The notes: generated by a model from the sequence alone, not told the origin. A stretch of 64,000 bases of DNA from Paracrocinitomix mangrovi (GCF_019740355.2 NZ_CP091819.1:2232001-2296000); one strand, 5' to 3'; counted from the stretch's first letter, positions 45,148 to 55,153 are shown. Made by a program: numbers and translations.

Positions 45148-45861
45148 ATGAGCACACACACTACCGAGGGCATTGTACTTCAAAAAACAGATTATTCTGA
45201 AAGTAGTTTAATCATCAAACTCCTTACAGCTGACGAAGGAGTTCAAAGCTTTATTTTTCAGGGAGCAAAACGCAAAAACAAAAAGGGAAATTTAATTAGT
45301 TCAATGGCTGTTTTAAGCATTGAATATTATAAACGTAACGACTCACATCTTGCCAAGATAACAGCTATAGAATCTGCAATTGTATTTAAACAGATTCCGT
45401 TTGACCCTTATAGATCTAGTATTTTGTTTTTTATGAATGAGGTGCTTAATCAATGTATAAAAGAAAAAGAAGCGGATAGGGATCTTTATACTTTTGTTCG
45501 CAGCTTAGTTGAGATTTTAGATTATTCAGAGAACCTCAACTACTTTCCAATTAAGTTTTTATACGAGCTTACCAAGTATTTAGGTTTTTACCCTCAAATG
45601 GACAAAAACGGCAAATATTTTGACATACAGGAAGGTAAATTTGTTGCTTATGCACCTCATCATCCATTTTACCTGAGTGAAGAAAAATCCAACGTGTTAT
45701 TGACAATAGCTAAAACTCCTTTTAACGAATCTCCCAATGTCAAAACCAATATTGCTATCAGAAGGGAATTGATGAATGACTTATTAAAGTACTATCAGGT
45801 AATTTTTGATCACTTTGAAGAAATCAAAAGCTTAGCGGTTTTGGAAGCTACCTTGAGCTAA
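45148..45861 (+). CDS. recO: DNA repair protein RecO
   Basis: 237 aa. N-terminal OB fold (TTEGIVLQKTDYSESSLIIKLLTADEG, then FQGAKRKNKKG) and the all-helical C-terminal part. No zinc-binding cysteines, as is usual in Bacteroidota. RecO loads RecA on SSB-coated single-stranded DNA with RecR. It lies 2 nt after porZ and surely shares its mRNA. Confidence 0.93.
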   Translation: MSTHTTEGIVLQKTDYSESSLIIKLLTADEGVQSFIFQGAKRKNKKGNLISSMAVLSIEYYKRNDSHLAKITAIESAIVFKQIPFDPYRSSILFFMNEVLNQCIKEKEADRDLYTFVRSLVEILDYSENLNYFPIKFLYELTKYLGFYPQMDKNGKYFDIQEGKFVAYAPHHPFYLSEEKSNVLLTIAKTPFNESPNVKTNIAIRRELMNDLLKYYQVIFDHFEEIKSLAVLEATLS

Positions 45862-45890
45862 AAAAAGCCCCAACTGAAATCAGCTGGGGC
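45860..45890 (-). terminator. Rho-independent terminator after the M43 protease gene
   Basis: On the minus strand GCCCCAGCTG pairs with CAGTTGGGGC (9 pairs and one mismatch, 4-nt loop), followed by seven T. It lies between the convergent stops at 45861 and 45915. On the plus side it lacks a T-run. Confidence 0.75.
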
Positions 45891-45914
45891 CTCAATTATT
45901 ATTATCTGAATAGA

Positions 45915-48911
45915 TTACTTCACAACAATTTTCTTGCTGATAGTTTCTCCCTCAGATTGAATATTTACAAAATATACACCAGAAGCAACTCCTGTTAAAT
46001 CAAAATTAATTGTTTGATCTTTCACTTGGTTAAAGCTATTACTGAATACTTTTTGTCCAATAACATTAAGTATTTCAATGTTCATATCTCTAGCCTCATT
46101 CAAACCAAATATTAACGAGAATTCACCACTAGTTGGATTTGGATACATTTCAAACTGGTTGCTCCATAAATCGTCAAAACCTCCACCTGCATCAACAGTT
46201 ATTACCACTGTCAACTCAGCATCACATCCTGAACCATCAGTTACATTACAAACATAAGTTGTAGTAACCGTAGGCGCAACATTAATAGTTTGTGTAGTTC
46301 CAACTTGAATTGGTCCGGCTCCTTCATTTGCATACCAAGTCCAGCTTACACCTCCTGTTACAGTTAAATCTGTAGGAGTTCCAGCCGCAATTGTCATATC
46401 AGGAGTAATAGTAGGTGCAAAAGTGTTTACATTTCCTACAGTTACTGTACCAGTAGCTTCACAATTGGCATTATCTGATAAGATGTAGTTGTAAGTACCA
46501 GCAATTAATCCGGTATAACTTCCAGTTGTTTCAATGGTTGTCCCATTATTAATTGAATAGTTATAAGGACCACCTGTACCACCTGTTATAGTGATATTGA
46601 TTGCACCATCTTGAGCTGTACAGTTTTCATCTGTCACTGAAAAGTTAGGATTCAATGGAGGATTAACTGTCAATGTAAACGGACCGTCAACATCTGTTAA
46701 ACATGAACCATCAGCTTCTAAACTTATGGTCCAGGTTCCTTGTGTGAAGAAGTTTGTAGTCAAGTTAGCTTCATCATAGAAATAATCATTTGATCCATCT
46801 GAAATATCCCAGAAATAGTTAGTTGTATTTGATGAACCATATCCATTCATAGTAACACTCATACCCTCACAAGTTTCATTATCCGGCCATGCAGCTAATG
46901 CAACCGGCGTAGGACCATTAGAAGTTAAAACATCCATTACCAATGAACAGTTAGGATTTGAAGTAAACAAACTATTTGTAGATTGCCATGTATATTGTGC
47001 CGGAATCAATGGTTCGTAACCTCTTACCCATGTTGTACTCGCTCCAGGAGGTCTATCTGAGAAATTTGTAGTCGCAAACAATACAGTATCCTGGATTGTA
47101 GTAGTAGGATATTCTAACTCCATACCTACCCAAAATTCTCCACTTACAGGAACCGGTACAGCAAAATCAATTTGATTCCAAAAACCAGCATTCAAACTTG
47201 AAATGGCTACAGTTTGAGTTCCAAGAACCGCACCTGGACCAGGAGTTGCTCCGTTATCATCCCATACAGTAAAAATAACGTCATTTGCTCCACCAATGTC
47301 ATCCGCCTGGAAAACCGGCAAATAAATTCTTCTAACCTCAGTTGGCGTACTTACATTGAAACTATCTGCAATAAATTGTAATTGGAATGCATTAGTTCCC
47401 GGAGGTAAATAAACATGACCAGGGTAATATCCGTCACCAGAAGTTAATCCGTATGCCGTCATATTTGCTTCTTCAGCAGCCGTATAATTTCTAAGTGTAT
47501 CACAAGCAGTTGTACCTCCACCAGAAGCTACAACAGTGATATAATCAGTTTTAATTTCATCATCACTTCCGTAAATGTTAGAAGCAGTTAATGTAACTGT
47601 ATAAGTACCAGCTGTGGCAAATTGGATAGTTGGATCTTGTGAAGAAGCATCCGTTCCATTAATATAAGTTACTCCAGTTGCAGGTGTTACTGACCATGCC
47701 CAAGAAGTTGGATAGTTAGTAGATAAATCTGTAAAGTTGACAGAACCTCCTTCAACAGTAGTAGTAATATCAGCTACAAAGTTTGCAACCGGTGGTTGAG
47801 GATTTACAGGTACACAAGCATCAGATGAATTTAAACTGTTTCTTGATCCAGTTAATACTGCAGTCATTAAATCTACTTGATCTTGAGTATAAATAATGGT
47901 ACAGTTTGCGTAATCCATAAAGTTCTCATACTGTGTTTCTGTACCAGAACAAGTTTGTTGCGATCCTGAACAAGAACCAGGATAATCAAAAGATGGACCT
48001 GCTGTGTTTGGCGTATCACTTAAACCATCATCATCAGTACAACCTGAAGATTGATTTGAGTTACCCCAAGTGTGAGACAATCCCAAGTAATGTCCTAATT
48101 CATGTGTTAACACACGGTTAGTTGGAGGCATTCCAAGGTTATAATCGATAACAATACCATCAATTGATGCAGGTGGTAATGAAGAAATAGTTGGTTTGTA
48201 CGCATATCCTGCCGTTCCAGAAGATGCACCATTTGTAATATCGCAGATCCAAACATTTACATAGCTTGTTCTGTCCCAAACTTCGGTACCAGTATTTCCA
48301 CTTGTTGAACTCTTCATTTTATTAGCTTCCGTATTCGGATCATAATAATCCTCTGTTGTAGAAACCCTGTGAATTCCAAGTTCTGATAATTGTTGTCCTT
48401 GTGGATCTTTTTGAGCCAGGCAAAACTGAATATCCGCATTAGCTGCAGACCATCCAAAACCAGATCTCAAGTTTCCAACATCTGAATTAGTAGCAGAAAA
48501 ATCTTCATTTACAGCATCTAATAATGCATTAATTGCTGCTTCTGATACATTTTCAGCCGGGTTATCAGGATTGTGAATAACATGGAAAATAATTGGAATT
48601 GTATAAGTAGCTCTATCCGAACTTCCGGTAGTTTTATTGGCAATTAAATTTCCGTGATCTTGTTCAGCTCTGTATTGATCAACGATTCCATATTCGTTGA
48701 TCCACTGATTTGTTAAAGCATCTGAAATACAGTGCTCACCATCATGATGATGATGTAAATTTGGAGACAGATTAAACACTGTCCCAGCCGTTCCTTTATT
48801 GACTGTAGTAACCGTTTTTCCTGCTTTTTGAAGCACCTGGTTATAAGCCATGGAAGGAAACATGATAAGCGCTGCTAACGCAACTCGAGTAATAGTTTTC
48901 TTCATAAACAT
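45915..48911 (-). CDS. Secreted M43-family zinc metalloprotease with PKD, SprB-type and T9SS domains
   Basis: 998 aa. A signal peptide is followed by a propeptide with a His cluster (LHHHHDGEHC, 52-61), then the M43 (pappalysin-type) catalytic domain ~100-365 with HELGHYLGLSH (270-280) and the Met-turn NFMDYANC. A PKD domain (~372-462), a beta domain (~465-660), a SprB-like repeat (~765-840) and a T9SS type A domain (~915-998) follow. These proteases are exported and cleave extracellular protein. ATG at 48911 or 48905 both fit. All ligands are present, so it should be active. Confidence 0.9.
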   Translation of the reverse strand: MFMKKTITRVALAALIMFPSMAYNQVLQKAGKTVTTVNKGTAGTVFNLSPNLHHHHDGEHCISDALTNQWINEYGIVDQYRAEQDHGNLIANKTTGSSDRATYTIPIIFHVIHNPDNPAENVSEAAINALLDAVNEDFSATNSDVGNLRSGFGWSAANADIQFCLAQKDPQGQQLSELGIHRVSTTEDYYDPNTEANKMKSSTSGNTGTEVWDRTSYVNVWICDITNGASSGTAGYAYKPTISSLPPASIDGIVIDYNLGMPPTNRVLTHELGHYLGLSHTWGNSNQSSGCTDDDGLSDTPNTAGPSFDYPGSCSGSQQTCSGTETQYENFMDYANCTIIYTQDQVDLMTAVLTGSRNSLNSSDACVPVNPQPPVANFVADITTTVEGGSVNFTDLSTNYPTSWAWSVTPATGVTYINGTDASSQDPTIQFATAGTYTVTLTASNIYGSDDEIKTDYITVVASGGGTTACDTLRNYTAAEEANMTAYGLTSGDGYYPGHVYLPPGTNAFQLQFIADSFNVSTPTEVRRIYLPVFQADDIGGANDVIFTVWDDNGATPGPGAVLGTQTVAISSLNAGFWNQIDFAVPVPVSGEFWVGMELEYPTTTIQDTVLFATTNFSDRPPGASTTWVRGYEPLIPAQYTWQSTNSLFTSNPNCSLVMDVLTSNGPTPVALAAWPDNETCEGMSVTMNGYGSSNTTNYFWDISDGSNDYFYDEANLTTNFFTQGTWTISLEADGSCLTDVDGPFTLTVNPPLNPNFSVTDENCTAQDGAINITITGGTGGPYNYSINNGTTIETTGSYTGLIAGTYNYILSDNANCEATGTVTVGNVNTFAPTITPDMTIAAGTPTDLTVTGGVSWTWYANEGAGPIQVGTTQTINVAPTVTTTYVCNVTDGSGCDAELTVVITVDAGGGFDDLWSNQFEMYPNPTSGEFSLIFGLNEARDMNIEILNVIGQKVFSNSFNQVKDQTINFDLTGVASGVYFVNIQSEGETISKKIVVK

Positions 48912-49010
48912 GAATTTTAGATTCAGCCTAATTTAGTGAAAGTGAGTAATATCTCAAAATATTGATATTTTCTAAACAAGAAGTTTAAACAGTAAGCCAA
49001 ATATTAACGC

Positions 49011-49039
49011 AAAAAAAATCCCCGATAAATCGAGGATTT
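49011..49039 (-). terminator. Rho-independent terminator after the C1 peptidase gene
   Basis: On the minus strand AAATCCTCGAT pairs with ATCGGGGATTT (one mismatch), 2-nt loop, followed by further T, eight in all. It lies 25 nt past the stop at 49065. Confidence 0.75.
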
Positions 49040-49064
49040 CTTAAGTATTTTCGAAACAAAATCC

Positions 49065-50291
49065 CTATTGGATATTCAGTTTCTTTTTCATGTCTTTTGA
49101 AATTGCATCCTTGTGCAAATAGATGTTGATAGTCTTATATTTAAAATAAGCCTCAGAAGCATAAAAATATCCGTCACAATCATTGGAGGTTGTTCCCCAT
49201 GAATTCTTAATCAACAAATATTTTGTGTCATTTTGATCTTTAAATAAACCAACTGCATGCATTCCATGATCATCAGTAGTTTCTTTACCGTCATAAGCAG
49301 CTTGTCTTAGCTCTTGAGTGATTTCTAGTTCTTCACCCGGTTTTAAGAAACAAGAAGCTTTTTTATCTGCACCTGCATCAGAAAAGTTTTTGTTGTCTTT
49401 ACCTTCAACGTAAATTGTCTCTTTGTCTTTAGGAACAATAGCTAATCCAGATCTAAAGCTGAAATATTTTTCAGAAACATCAGCTCCCCATGCAAATGAA
49501 TATCCTTCTTTTAATGCATACTCAGCAGCAGCCCATAAATCAGCTAAAGGAACGTTGTATGATGATCCCCAAACCCAGTTATCAGCAATTGCCAATTGGC
49601 ATTTTTCATAATATGGATGATTGCTAAATGATGTGATTGAAACATAATCGTCCATGTTCAATCCCAACTCATCTCTGTACGAAATAGGGTTATACTCTTT
49701 ACCTTCTACTTTGAACTTAAATTCAGTAACATCTTCAGGTACTTCACCTAAATAAGCATTTAAAATTCCTCTTAACGCTTTCTTCCATGAAGAAGTCATA
49801 GGATTTCTGTCATCCACATGATCTCTTGCTTTCATCACTCCATCCATTGCTCCTTTTAAAAGTGCCACCATTTCAGAGTGATTATGTCTTTCTGAACCAT
49901 AGTTTAATCCAGTAAACGCTTCTTTAGGAACAACTCCAAATTTTCTGATCACCCAAGGGATATCATGAAATGCTCCACCTTCATCAAAATTGGTATTTCC
50001 GTCAGTTCTGAAATACTTTTCAGCCTTTCCTAAATATGCTTGATATACAATATACATTTCAGATAGTGTCGGCATTTCTTTACCCATTCTATCTAACTCA
50101 GTTTCAAAAAATGACAATGCTGAAAATGACCAACAAGTTCCTGTCCACCCTTGAGACTCAACAGGTGTTGCATCTAAATGCACTAATTGTTCAAATCTAT
50201 ATTCACTTCCTTCTTTGTTGGTGACATTTGCCTTTTGTGCAAAAGAAAAAATTGAAGTTCCCAACAACAACGTTAATGCTACTTTTTTCAT
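49065..50291 (-). CDS. Exported C1-family (bleomycin hydrolase/aminopeptidase C-like) cysteine peptidase
   Basis: 408 aa with a signal peptide (SIFSFAQ). The papain-fold triad is seen: Cys53 in GTCWSFSA, His346 in GMHAVGLF and Asn364 in KNSWG. The oxyanion Gln is at Gln48. Layout and length match the aminopeptidase C/bleomycin hydrolase branch, but that family is cytosolic, while this one has a signal peptide and should act in the periplasm or outside. TACTTTTG with a TTG 20 nt away lies upstream. Confidence 0.88.
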   Translation of the reverse strand: MKKVALTLLLGTSIFSFAQKANVTNKEGSEYRFEQLVHLDATPVESQGWTGTCWSFSALSFFETELDRMGKEMPTLSEMYIVYQAYLGKAEKYFRTDGNTNFDEGGAFHDIPWVIRKFGVVPKEAFTGLNYGSERHNHSEMVALLKGAMDGVMKARDHVDDRNPMTSSWKKALRGILNAYLGEVPEDVTEFKFKVEGKEYNPISYRDELGLNMDDYVSITSFSNHPYYEKCQLAIADNWVWGSSYNVPLADLWAAAEYALKEGYSFAWGADVSEKYFSFRSGLAIVPKDKETIYVEGKDNKNFSDAGADKKASCFLKPGEELEITQELRQAAYDGKETTDDHGMHAVGLFKDQNDTKYLLIKNSWGTTSNDCDGYFYASEAYFKYKTINIYLHKDAISKDMKKKLNIQ

Positions 50292-50311
50292 TTCTACATA
50301 ATTGATTGTTT

Positions 50312-50342
50312 CAAAAGTAACTATTGAGATTACTTTTCACAA
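50312..50342 (-). promoter_or_regulatory. Promoter for the C1 peptidase gene
   Basis: Minus strand TTG (50342-50340), 20-nt spacer, TACTTTTG (50319-50312), a perfect -7 match. First T of the -7 box lies 28 nt before the ATG. Confidence 0.5.
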
Positions 50343-50405
50343 TAATTATGTGAAACAAAGCACTTTTTAATTGATAAATGAATGTTTAATAGGGTTAGAT
50401 GGAAA

Positions 50406-51635
50406 CTACTTTTTAAGTATCCAAGCTGAATGTCCGGCATTTTTGACCTTGTCCAAACCATTTTCTGCTGCATCTCTAGAATCAAATCCTCCGGCAGTTA
50501 CACGGTGAAGACCTTTGTTTTTATCCAAAATGGCAGCTGCAAATCCATCTTTTTGAAGTTGACTAACCAGGGTTTCTGCATTTGCTTTTACCGAGAAACA
50601 ACCTGCAATTATCTGATATTTACCTGCAACATCAGCATGATAAAATTCATTATTATCCACCACCTCTTTTTTCTCAAGATCAACCGGCAAATAAAAATCT
50701 TCAGCTACCTCTAAATTGTAGATTTTAGCATCAACATTTTCTGTCAATTCTTCCAATGAAGGTTGGTGTTCAAAAATGTCAGCTTTAAAATCAGAATCAC
50801 GCGGAACATAAACTTTTTTAGACTGTTTATGAATAGGGTTAAAATCTGACAACTGAATACTACTGGTTTCCACAGCATCAGTCTCCATTGGAATCCAATA
50901 AGAGTAAAATAAAATTGGAACAAAAGCCACAGCAACTGCATACTTAAACACTGTAACTGCTCTGCCTTTTTTAATTGGAATTACATCCGCACTTACTTGA
51001 ACATTTGCCTCATTATCTTCTTGAATCTTTTCTTTCTCATTCAATGAGATAACTACAGTTTCTTTCTGATCAACAGTTTTTTCTTCAACTACAACTACCT
51101 CATTTTTAGGCTCTTCCTTTATTAAAACAGGCTTTAATTCCTTAGGTGTAATTACCTCTTCTTTAACAGTAGGCTTAAATTCTTTAATAGTTTCAACCTT
51201 CTCTCTCTTCTCAACAGCTTGATCAAAAGCAACAAAATCAACCGACCTTAAACCATAAGCTTCAAGCAATAGGTTTACTTCTCTTGATTGTTCAAAGTGA
51301 ATATTTCCTCTTTCACGATAAAGAAATCCGATTTCTCCAATCTCAATTCTTTCACCATTATCAAAAGCCTTCAACCACTTTTTAACTGCATCACTTATAT
51401 CATCTAAAGCATCAGAATAAGTAATGTCTTCTTTCTGTGCTACATAATTACCTAACAAACCATCATTGTTAATCAAATTTGGATTAAACAATACAGATTT
51501 TGAAGGTGGATAAGCTTTTTTACGATAATTGTCCACCACAGCAGATTTGTAGTTGGCCACGAAACCACCAAACTCCGGAACAATTACACAATTGTGTTTG
51601 TGTAACAGGGCTGCTATGTATTTAGACAATTCCAT
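50406..51635 (-). CDS. HU-CCDC81 and SPOR domain membrane protein
   Basis: 409 aa. N-terminal HU-CCDC81-type domain (PEFGGF at 20-25, FNPNLINNDGLL at 50-61) followed by a second copy (~75-135). A Glu/Lys/Val-rich linker leads to a transmembrane helix (~230-248) and a C-terminal SPOR domain (~339-409, YQIIAGCFSVKANAETLVSQL). HU-CCDC81 folds resemble the DNA-binding protein HU; SPOR domains bind denuded septal peptidoglycan. The topology places the HU part in the cytosol and SPOR in the periplasm, so a link between nucleoid and division site is inferred. TAACTTTG (minus, 51645-51652) is a perfect -7 box. Confidence 0.85.
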   Translation of the reverse strand: MELSKYIAALLHKHNCVIVPEFGGFVANYKSAVVDNYRKKAYPPSKSVLFNPNLINNDGLLGNYVAQKEDITYSDALDDISDAVKKWLKAFDNGERIEIGEIGFLYRERGNIHFEQSREVNLLLEAYGLRSVDFVAFDQAVEKREKVETIKEFKPTVKEEVITPKELKPVLIKEEPKNEVVVVEEKTVDQKETVVISLNEKEKIQEDNEANVQVSADVIPIKKGRAVTVFKYAVAVAFVPILFYSYWIPMETDAVETSSIQLSDFNPIHKQSKKVYVPRDSDFKADIFEHQPSLEELTENVDAKIYNLEVAEDFYLPVDLEKKEVVDNNEFYHADVAGKYQIIAGCFSVKANAETLVSQLQKDGFAAAILDKNKGLHRVTAGGFDSRDAAENGLDKVKNAGHSAWILKK

Positions 51636-51644
51636 CTCTTATTA

Positions 51645-51652
51645 CAAAGTTA
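51645..51652 (-). promoter_or_regulatory. Perfect -7 box for the HU/SPOR gene
   Basis: Minus strand TAACTTTG, first T 17 nt before the ATG at 51635. A CAAA on the plus strand at 51678 is too far to be a good -33. Confidence 0.45.
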
Positions 51653-51715
51653 AGAAACTTATTGTAGATACGGAAAACAAAGGGATGGAGTTACATTTTT
51701 ACCAGGATAATTTTA

Positions 51716-53395
51716 TTACCCAATTCCTAAAACAGTAGCCAAGTCTTTTGCGCTTTTCACCTGATCAGTGACATCCTTTACGGCCAAATCAACTTCAGGA
51801 TTTGATAAGTCTAAATTTTTAAAGGAAGTTTTATCCAGCAAAAAGACTCTGTTTCCTTCACCAAATATTACCAATTGGTTATTACCTCTTTCATTACAAT
51901 AGAGGTGATTTGGGTGAAAACTTAAAGAAGCATTAATTTCCATATCTATTACACAAGTCACATATAACTCTCCTAATTTTTTACCAGTTTCATCATTGTA
52001 ATAAGTAGGATTTAATGCAACTGGGTCTACAATTCTTCTGGTTTGGTCACAATTAAAAACCCCAAAATTAAAAGACCTTAGGCCATTAATTAATTGACTT
52101 TTTTGAGTACCAAATGAACCAGGAAATGTAACAGTTAGATCTTTAGATTTTTTATATTCCAAACTATTTAAATAAGTTATTTTGGTCTTGTCCATTGTAG
52201 TGTCTAACTTCTCAATAGGTTCACTCATTATCAATTCCAAATAAACCGGAAGACTATCTCTAAAAACCAACATGGTTTTCTCTTTAATCTTAACCTCATC
52301 CACCATTGCTGAAATTCTACTTTCGCCACTGGTTAATACGTTAAATTTTCTCATTGCTTGTTCGCTTAATGCAGCAAACACTTGATTTTTATCAATTGCA
52401 AATTGCCTACTGATGTGCGAATACCCTTGATACTCTCCCTGATCTATAAATTCTTCCGGTCGGTAATCTGACACTGTCACTCTGCGCTCTTCTGTTTGCA
52501 TTTTAATTTGATTAATCTCAGTTCCATCTTTAAGCGTCATTGTGATTCCCGAACTAAATCTACCGGTTTTCGAATCTAACTCTTGCCAGTGATTATCATC
52601 CAATTCAAAAAATCCAACCTGATCTAAATCTGCAGTTGGCATTAAATCAACTTCTGCAGCTTTAACCAATTTTAATTGTTTACCGTCTTTCATAGCAACA
52701 AACTCATACATTCCGGCTGAATTAAACATTTTTCCTTCACCATGTCTCATTGTAATTCCGGATACTGCAATTTCAGCCTGATTCCTGAATTCACGATAAT
52801 ACAATTGATATTTACCTCTTACAGTATCCCCATTCATATAGGTAACTGCATACTTTGGCATTTCAATTTGAGACCCTGATGAGTATTGCAAAATACCACC
52901 TTCCTCGTTGATAATTCCAAGTTCTTGAAAGGGCACTTCTAATTTTTTAAAGTATTCTTTCTGCGCCTGATAGTCCAGTTTTTTTCCATAGTGAATTACA
53001 AAACCATGAAAGTACTTTCTGGCTTCAAATTGCTCTGTTGCCCCGGTCTGTTTATAGTATGTCCAGTTTGGAGAGTCATTTTTCAACTGAGGATAATCCT
53101 CCATCAGCTGCAATACTCTGGCATCATTCAATGAATCCTGATTATAAGAAGGATCTGATTTAAAAGCAGTATATACCAGATCAACATGATAAACCTGATA
53201 TCCTTTCAGCTCATTTGTTAATCTGCTATTTTTTAAAGCACTCTTTCCAAATCCGTTTGAAATCCAGATTGTATTTTGCTGTGTATTAGCATAACGTTGA
53301 ACATTGCGCTCCTGTTTCTGAAACTCCTGCCCAATAACATTGAACGAAGAGTAAAACAAAGTAAAAGCAACTATAAGGAATTTTGTTTGGGTCAT
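51716..53395 (-). CDS. Large secreted protein of unknown function
   Basis: 559 aa with a signal peptide (residues 1-22, SFNVIGQ). Residues ~90-170 are helical and charged; ~180-380 hold beta-strand segments, one with a MORN-like unit (TYMNGDTVRGKYQLYYREF). No lipobox, T9SS tail or catalytic motif is recognised. The last ~25 residues are helical (LAVKDVTDQVKSAKDLATVLGIG). Monocistronic. No function is proposed. Confidence 0.6.
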   Translation of the reverse strand: MTQTKFLIVAFTLFYSSFNVIGQEFQKQERNVQRYANTQQNTIWISNGFGKSALKNSRLTNELKGYQVYHVDLVYTAFKSDPSYNQDSLNDARVLQLMEDYPQLKNDSPNWTYYKQTGATEQFEARKYFHGFVIHYGKKLDYQAQKEYFKKLEVPFQELGIINEEGGILQYSSGSQIEMPKYAVTYMNGDTVRGKYQLYYREFRNQAEIAVSGITMRHGEGKMFNSAGMYEFVAMKDGKQLKLVKAAEVDLMPTADLDQVGFFELDDNHWQELDSKTGRFSSGITMTLKDGTEINQIKMQTEERRVTVSDYRPEEFIDQGEYQGYSHISRQFAIDKNQVFAALSEQAMRKFNVLTSGESRISAMVDEVKIKEKTMLVFRDSLPVYLELIMSEPIEKLDTTMDKTKITYLNSLEYKKSKDLTVTFPGSFGTQKSQLINGLRSFNFGVFNCDQTRRIVDPVALNPTYYNDETGKKLGELYVTCVIDMEINASLSFHPNHLYCNERGNNQLVIFGEGNRVFLLDKTSFKNLDLSNPEVDLAVKDVTDQVKSAKDLATVLGIG

Positions 53396-53581
53396 TTTAA
53401 TTCATTTATAAGTAAATGTATCTCACCTTAATAGGTAACCAAATTTAAAAAGATCAAAATTGATTTCTTCTACATAATCTATGAATCCAACCATAAAATC
53501 TACCAATGAAAATCTATATTCACTTGACCAAGCATACATTTTGATATTTTTTTGTACCTTCTTGCCAACAATACCTTTTTT

Positions 53582-54676
53582 ATGAAACCTCTACTACTCC
53601 AATCAACACGTTTTGTGTTGCTCGTGTCACTTGCATTTGTATTCAGTTGCAAAAAACAATACCACAAACCATTAGAAAATGCTGCAGACGGACCTGCGGC
53701 AGGAAACCCTGACGGAACTTATACTCCTCCGTCAGAAGCATTGGCTGAAGATGCCTCAACTCCAACAATAGTTGTTGGTGATGGTACACCAGAAAGTTGC
53801 ACCTGTGAAGCATTTGTTGATGCTGTAGCTCAAGGTGGAATTATCACCTTTAATTGTGGAAGTCAACCACACACTATTGAAATGGATGAAACGGCTAAAG
53901 TATTTAATGATGCCAGTGAAGAAATTATCATTGATGGAGGCGGTTTAATTACTTTAAGCGGAAAAGGAAAACACAGAATTTTATATATGAATACCTGTGA
54001 TGAAAATCAAAATTGGACAACTTCTCATTGTAATGATCAGGATCATCCAAGATTAACAGTACAAAACATCACATTTGCTGATGGTAATTCAACAGCTGAA
54101 AAAGAATATGAAGGCGGGGGTGCCATCTGGATTAGAGGAGGCCGATTTAAAGCAGTTAATTGCAGATTCTTCAACAATGTATGTGCACACAAAGGTCCAG
54201 ATGTTGGCGGAGGAGCCATTCGTGTTTTTGACCAGTATCAAGACTTACCGGTTTATATTAATAACTGCACGTTTGGTGGAAAAGAAGGATATGGTAACTA
54301 CGGATCCAATGGAGGTGCTTTGAGCAGTATTGGTGTTTCTTGGAGTATTTATAATTCTCTTTTCTCATACAACAGTGCCATTGGTGAAGGAGGTAATCCA
54401 AAACAAAAAGGAACCAAAGGTGGAGGAAGCGGTGGTGCAATTTACAATGATGGTAACACCATGACCCTTTCACTATACGGTTGTAAACTTGAACACAATG
54501 ATGTGATTCAACACGGTTCTTCTATTTTCTTTGTTACTAATGACCATTCTGGAAATATTCACATTGAAGATTGCGTAATTCAAAACAACACAGGTGGATC
54601 ATGGTATCCGGTTTACCCTAGTATTTCAATGCATGATGACACACAGATTACTGTGATCAACTCTACCATTGAATAG
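53582..54676 (+). CDS. Beta-helix lipoprotein (polymorphic-type right-handed parallel beta helix)
   Basis: 364 aa from the ATG at 53582; a TTG at 53552 is in frame but gives a poorer signal. The lipobox FVFSC gives Cys22. Residues ~110-360 are right-handed beta-helix turns: IIIDGGGLITLSGKG, LTVQNITFADGNSTAEK, GGAIWIRGGRFKAVNCRF, LSLYGCKLEHND, IHIEDCVIQNN. Such helices occur in surface adhesins and glycan-binding or lyase proteins; no lyase triad is recognised. The 3' end overlaps the convergent gene by 14 nt. Confidence 0.8.
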   Translation: MKPLLLQSTRFVLLVSLAFVFSCKKQYHKPLENAADGPAAGNPDGTYTPPSEALAEDASTPTIVVGDGTPESCTCEAFVDAVAQGGIITFNCGSQPHTIEMDETAKVFNDASEEIIIDGGGLITLSGKGKHRILYMNTCDENQNWTTSHCNDQDHPRLTVQNITFADGNSTAEKEYEGGGAIWIRGGRFKAVNCRFFNNVCAHKGPDVGGGAIRVFDQYQDLPVYINNCTFGGKEGYGNYGSNGGALSSIGVSWSIYNSLFSYNSAIGEGGNPKQKGTKGGGSGGAIYNDGNTMTLSLYGCKLEHNDVIQHGSSIFFVTNDHSGNIHIEDCVIQNNTGGSWYPVYPSISMHDDTQITVINSTIE

Positions 54677-55064
54677 GATTTCCTGCTTCATCTAAATTGG
54701 TGCTTCTGTTGCGGTTGTAACCGCAACATCCAAAACAGCATGAAATAATCTGTGTTTGTACAAGTGAAATTGTCGCTTGAGATTCTTTGTTATCTGTAAC
54801 TACAACATCCTTGATAAGATGCTCAGTATAACCTATACTTTTGATGTGTACTTCATAAGTGCCAGAAGGTAAATTTTTAAATGTGTACTTACCATCCAAA
54901 TTAGTCATCATTGCTGACTTAAAAGAGCTATCTTGACTGGTTAGCCATACTTTGGCAAAAGGAATTTCAATGTTATTTTCATCCATTACCTGCCCTTTAA
55001 TTGAGCCTGTTTGAGCAAATGAATGGATTCCAAATAACAGGGAAAGAACAAATAAATATTTCAT
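54663..55064 (-). CDS. Secreted carboxypeptidase-regulatory-like protein with C-terminal CCxxCC
   Basis: 133 aa. A signal peptide (residues 1-18) precedes one carboxypeptidase-regulatory-like beta-sandwich (~20-100; GSIKGQVMDENNIEIPFAKVWL, DGKYTFKNLPSGTYEVHIKSIGY). The tail has the unusual CCFGCCGY (residues ~108-115), suited to metal or disulfide. It is translated from the strand opposite a beta-helix lipoprotein, with which its 3' end overlaps by 14 nt. Domain known; role unknown. Confidence 0.7.
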   Translation of the reverse strand: MKYLFVLSLLFGIHSFAQTGSIKGQVMDENNIEIPFAKVWLTSQDSSFKSAMMTNLDGKYTFKNLPSGTYEVHIKSIGYTEHLIKDVVVTDNKESQATISLVQTQIISCCFGCCGYNRNRSTNLDEAGNPIQW

Positions 55065-55081
55065 AGCTTTAAGTTTTAAGT

Positions 55082-55118
55082 AAAAAAAAGTCCCTACTGA
55101 GGTGTAAACAGCAGGGAC
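55082..55118 (-). terminator. Rho-independent terminator after the plug-domain gene
   Basis: On the minus strand GTCCCTGCTG pairs with CAGTAGGGAC (10 pairs, one G-U), followed by eight T. It lies 36 nt after the stop at 55154. Confidence 0.8.
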
Positions 55119-55153
55119 CGTAAATATTATGCTGATTAAGACGCTATTGTACT

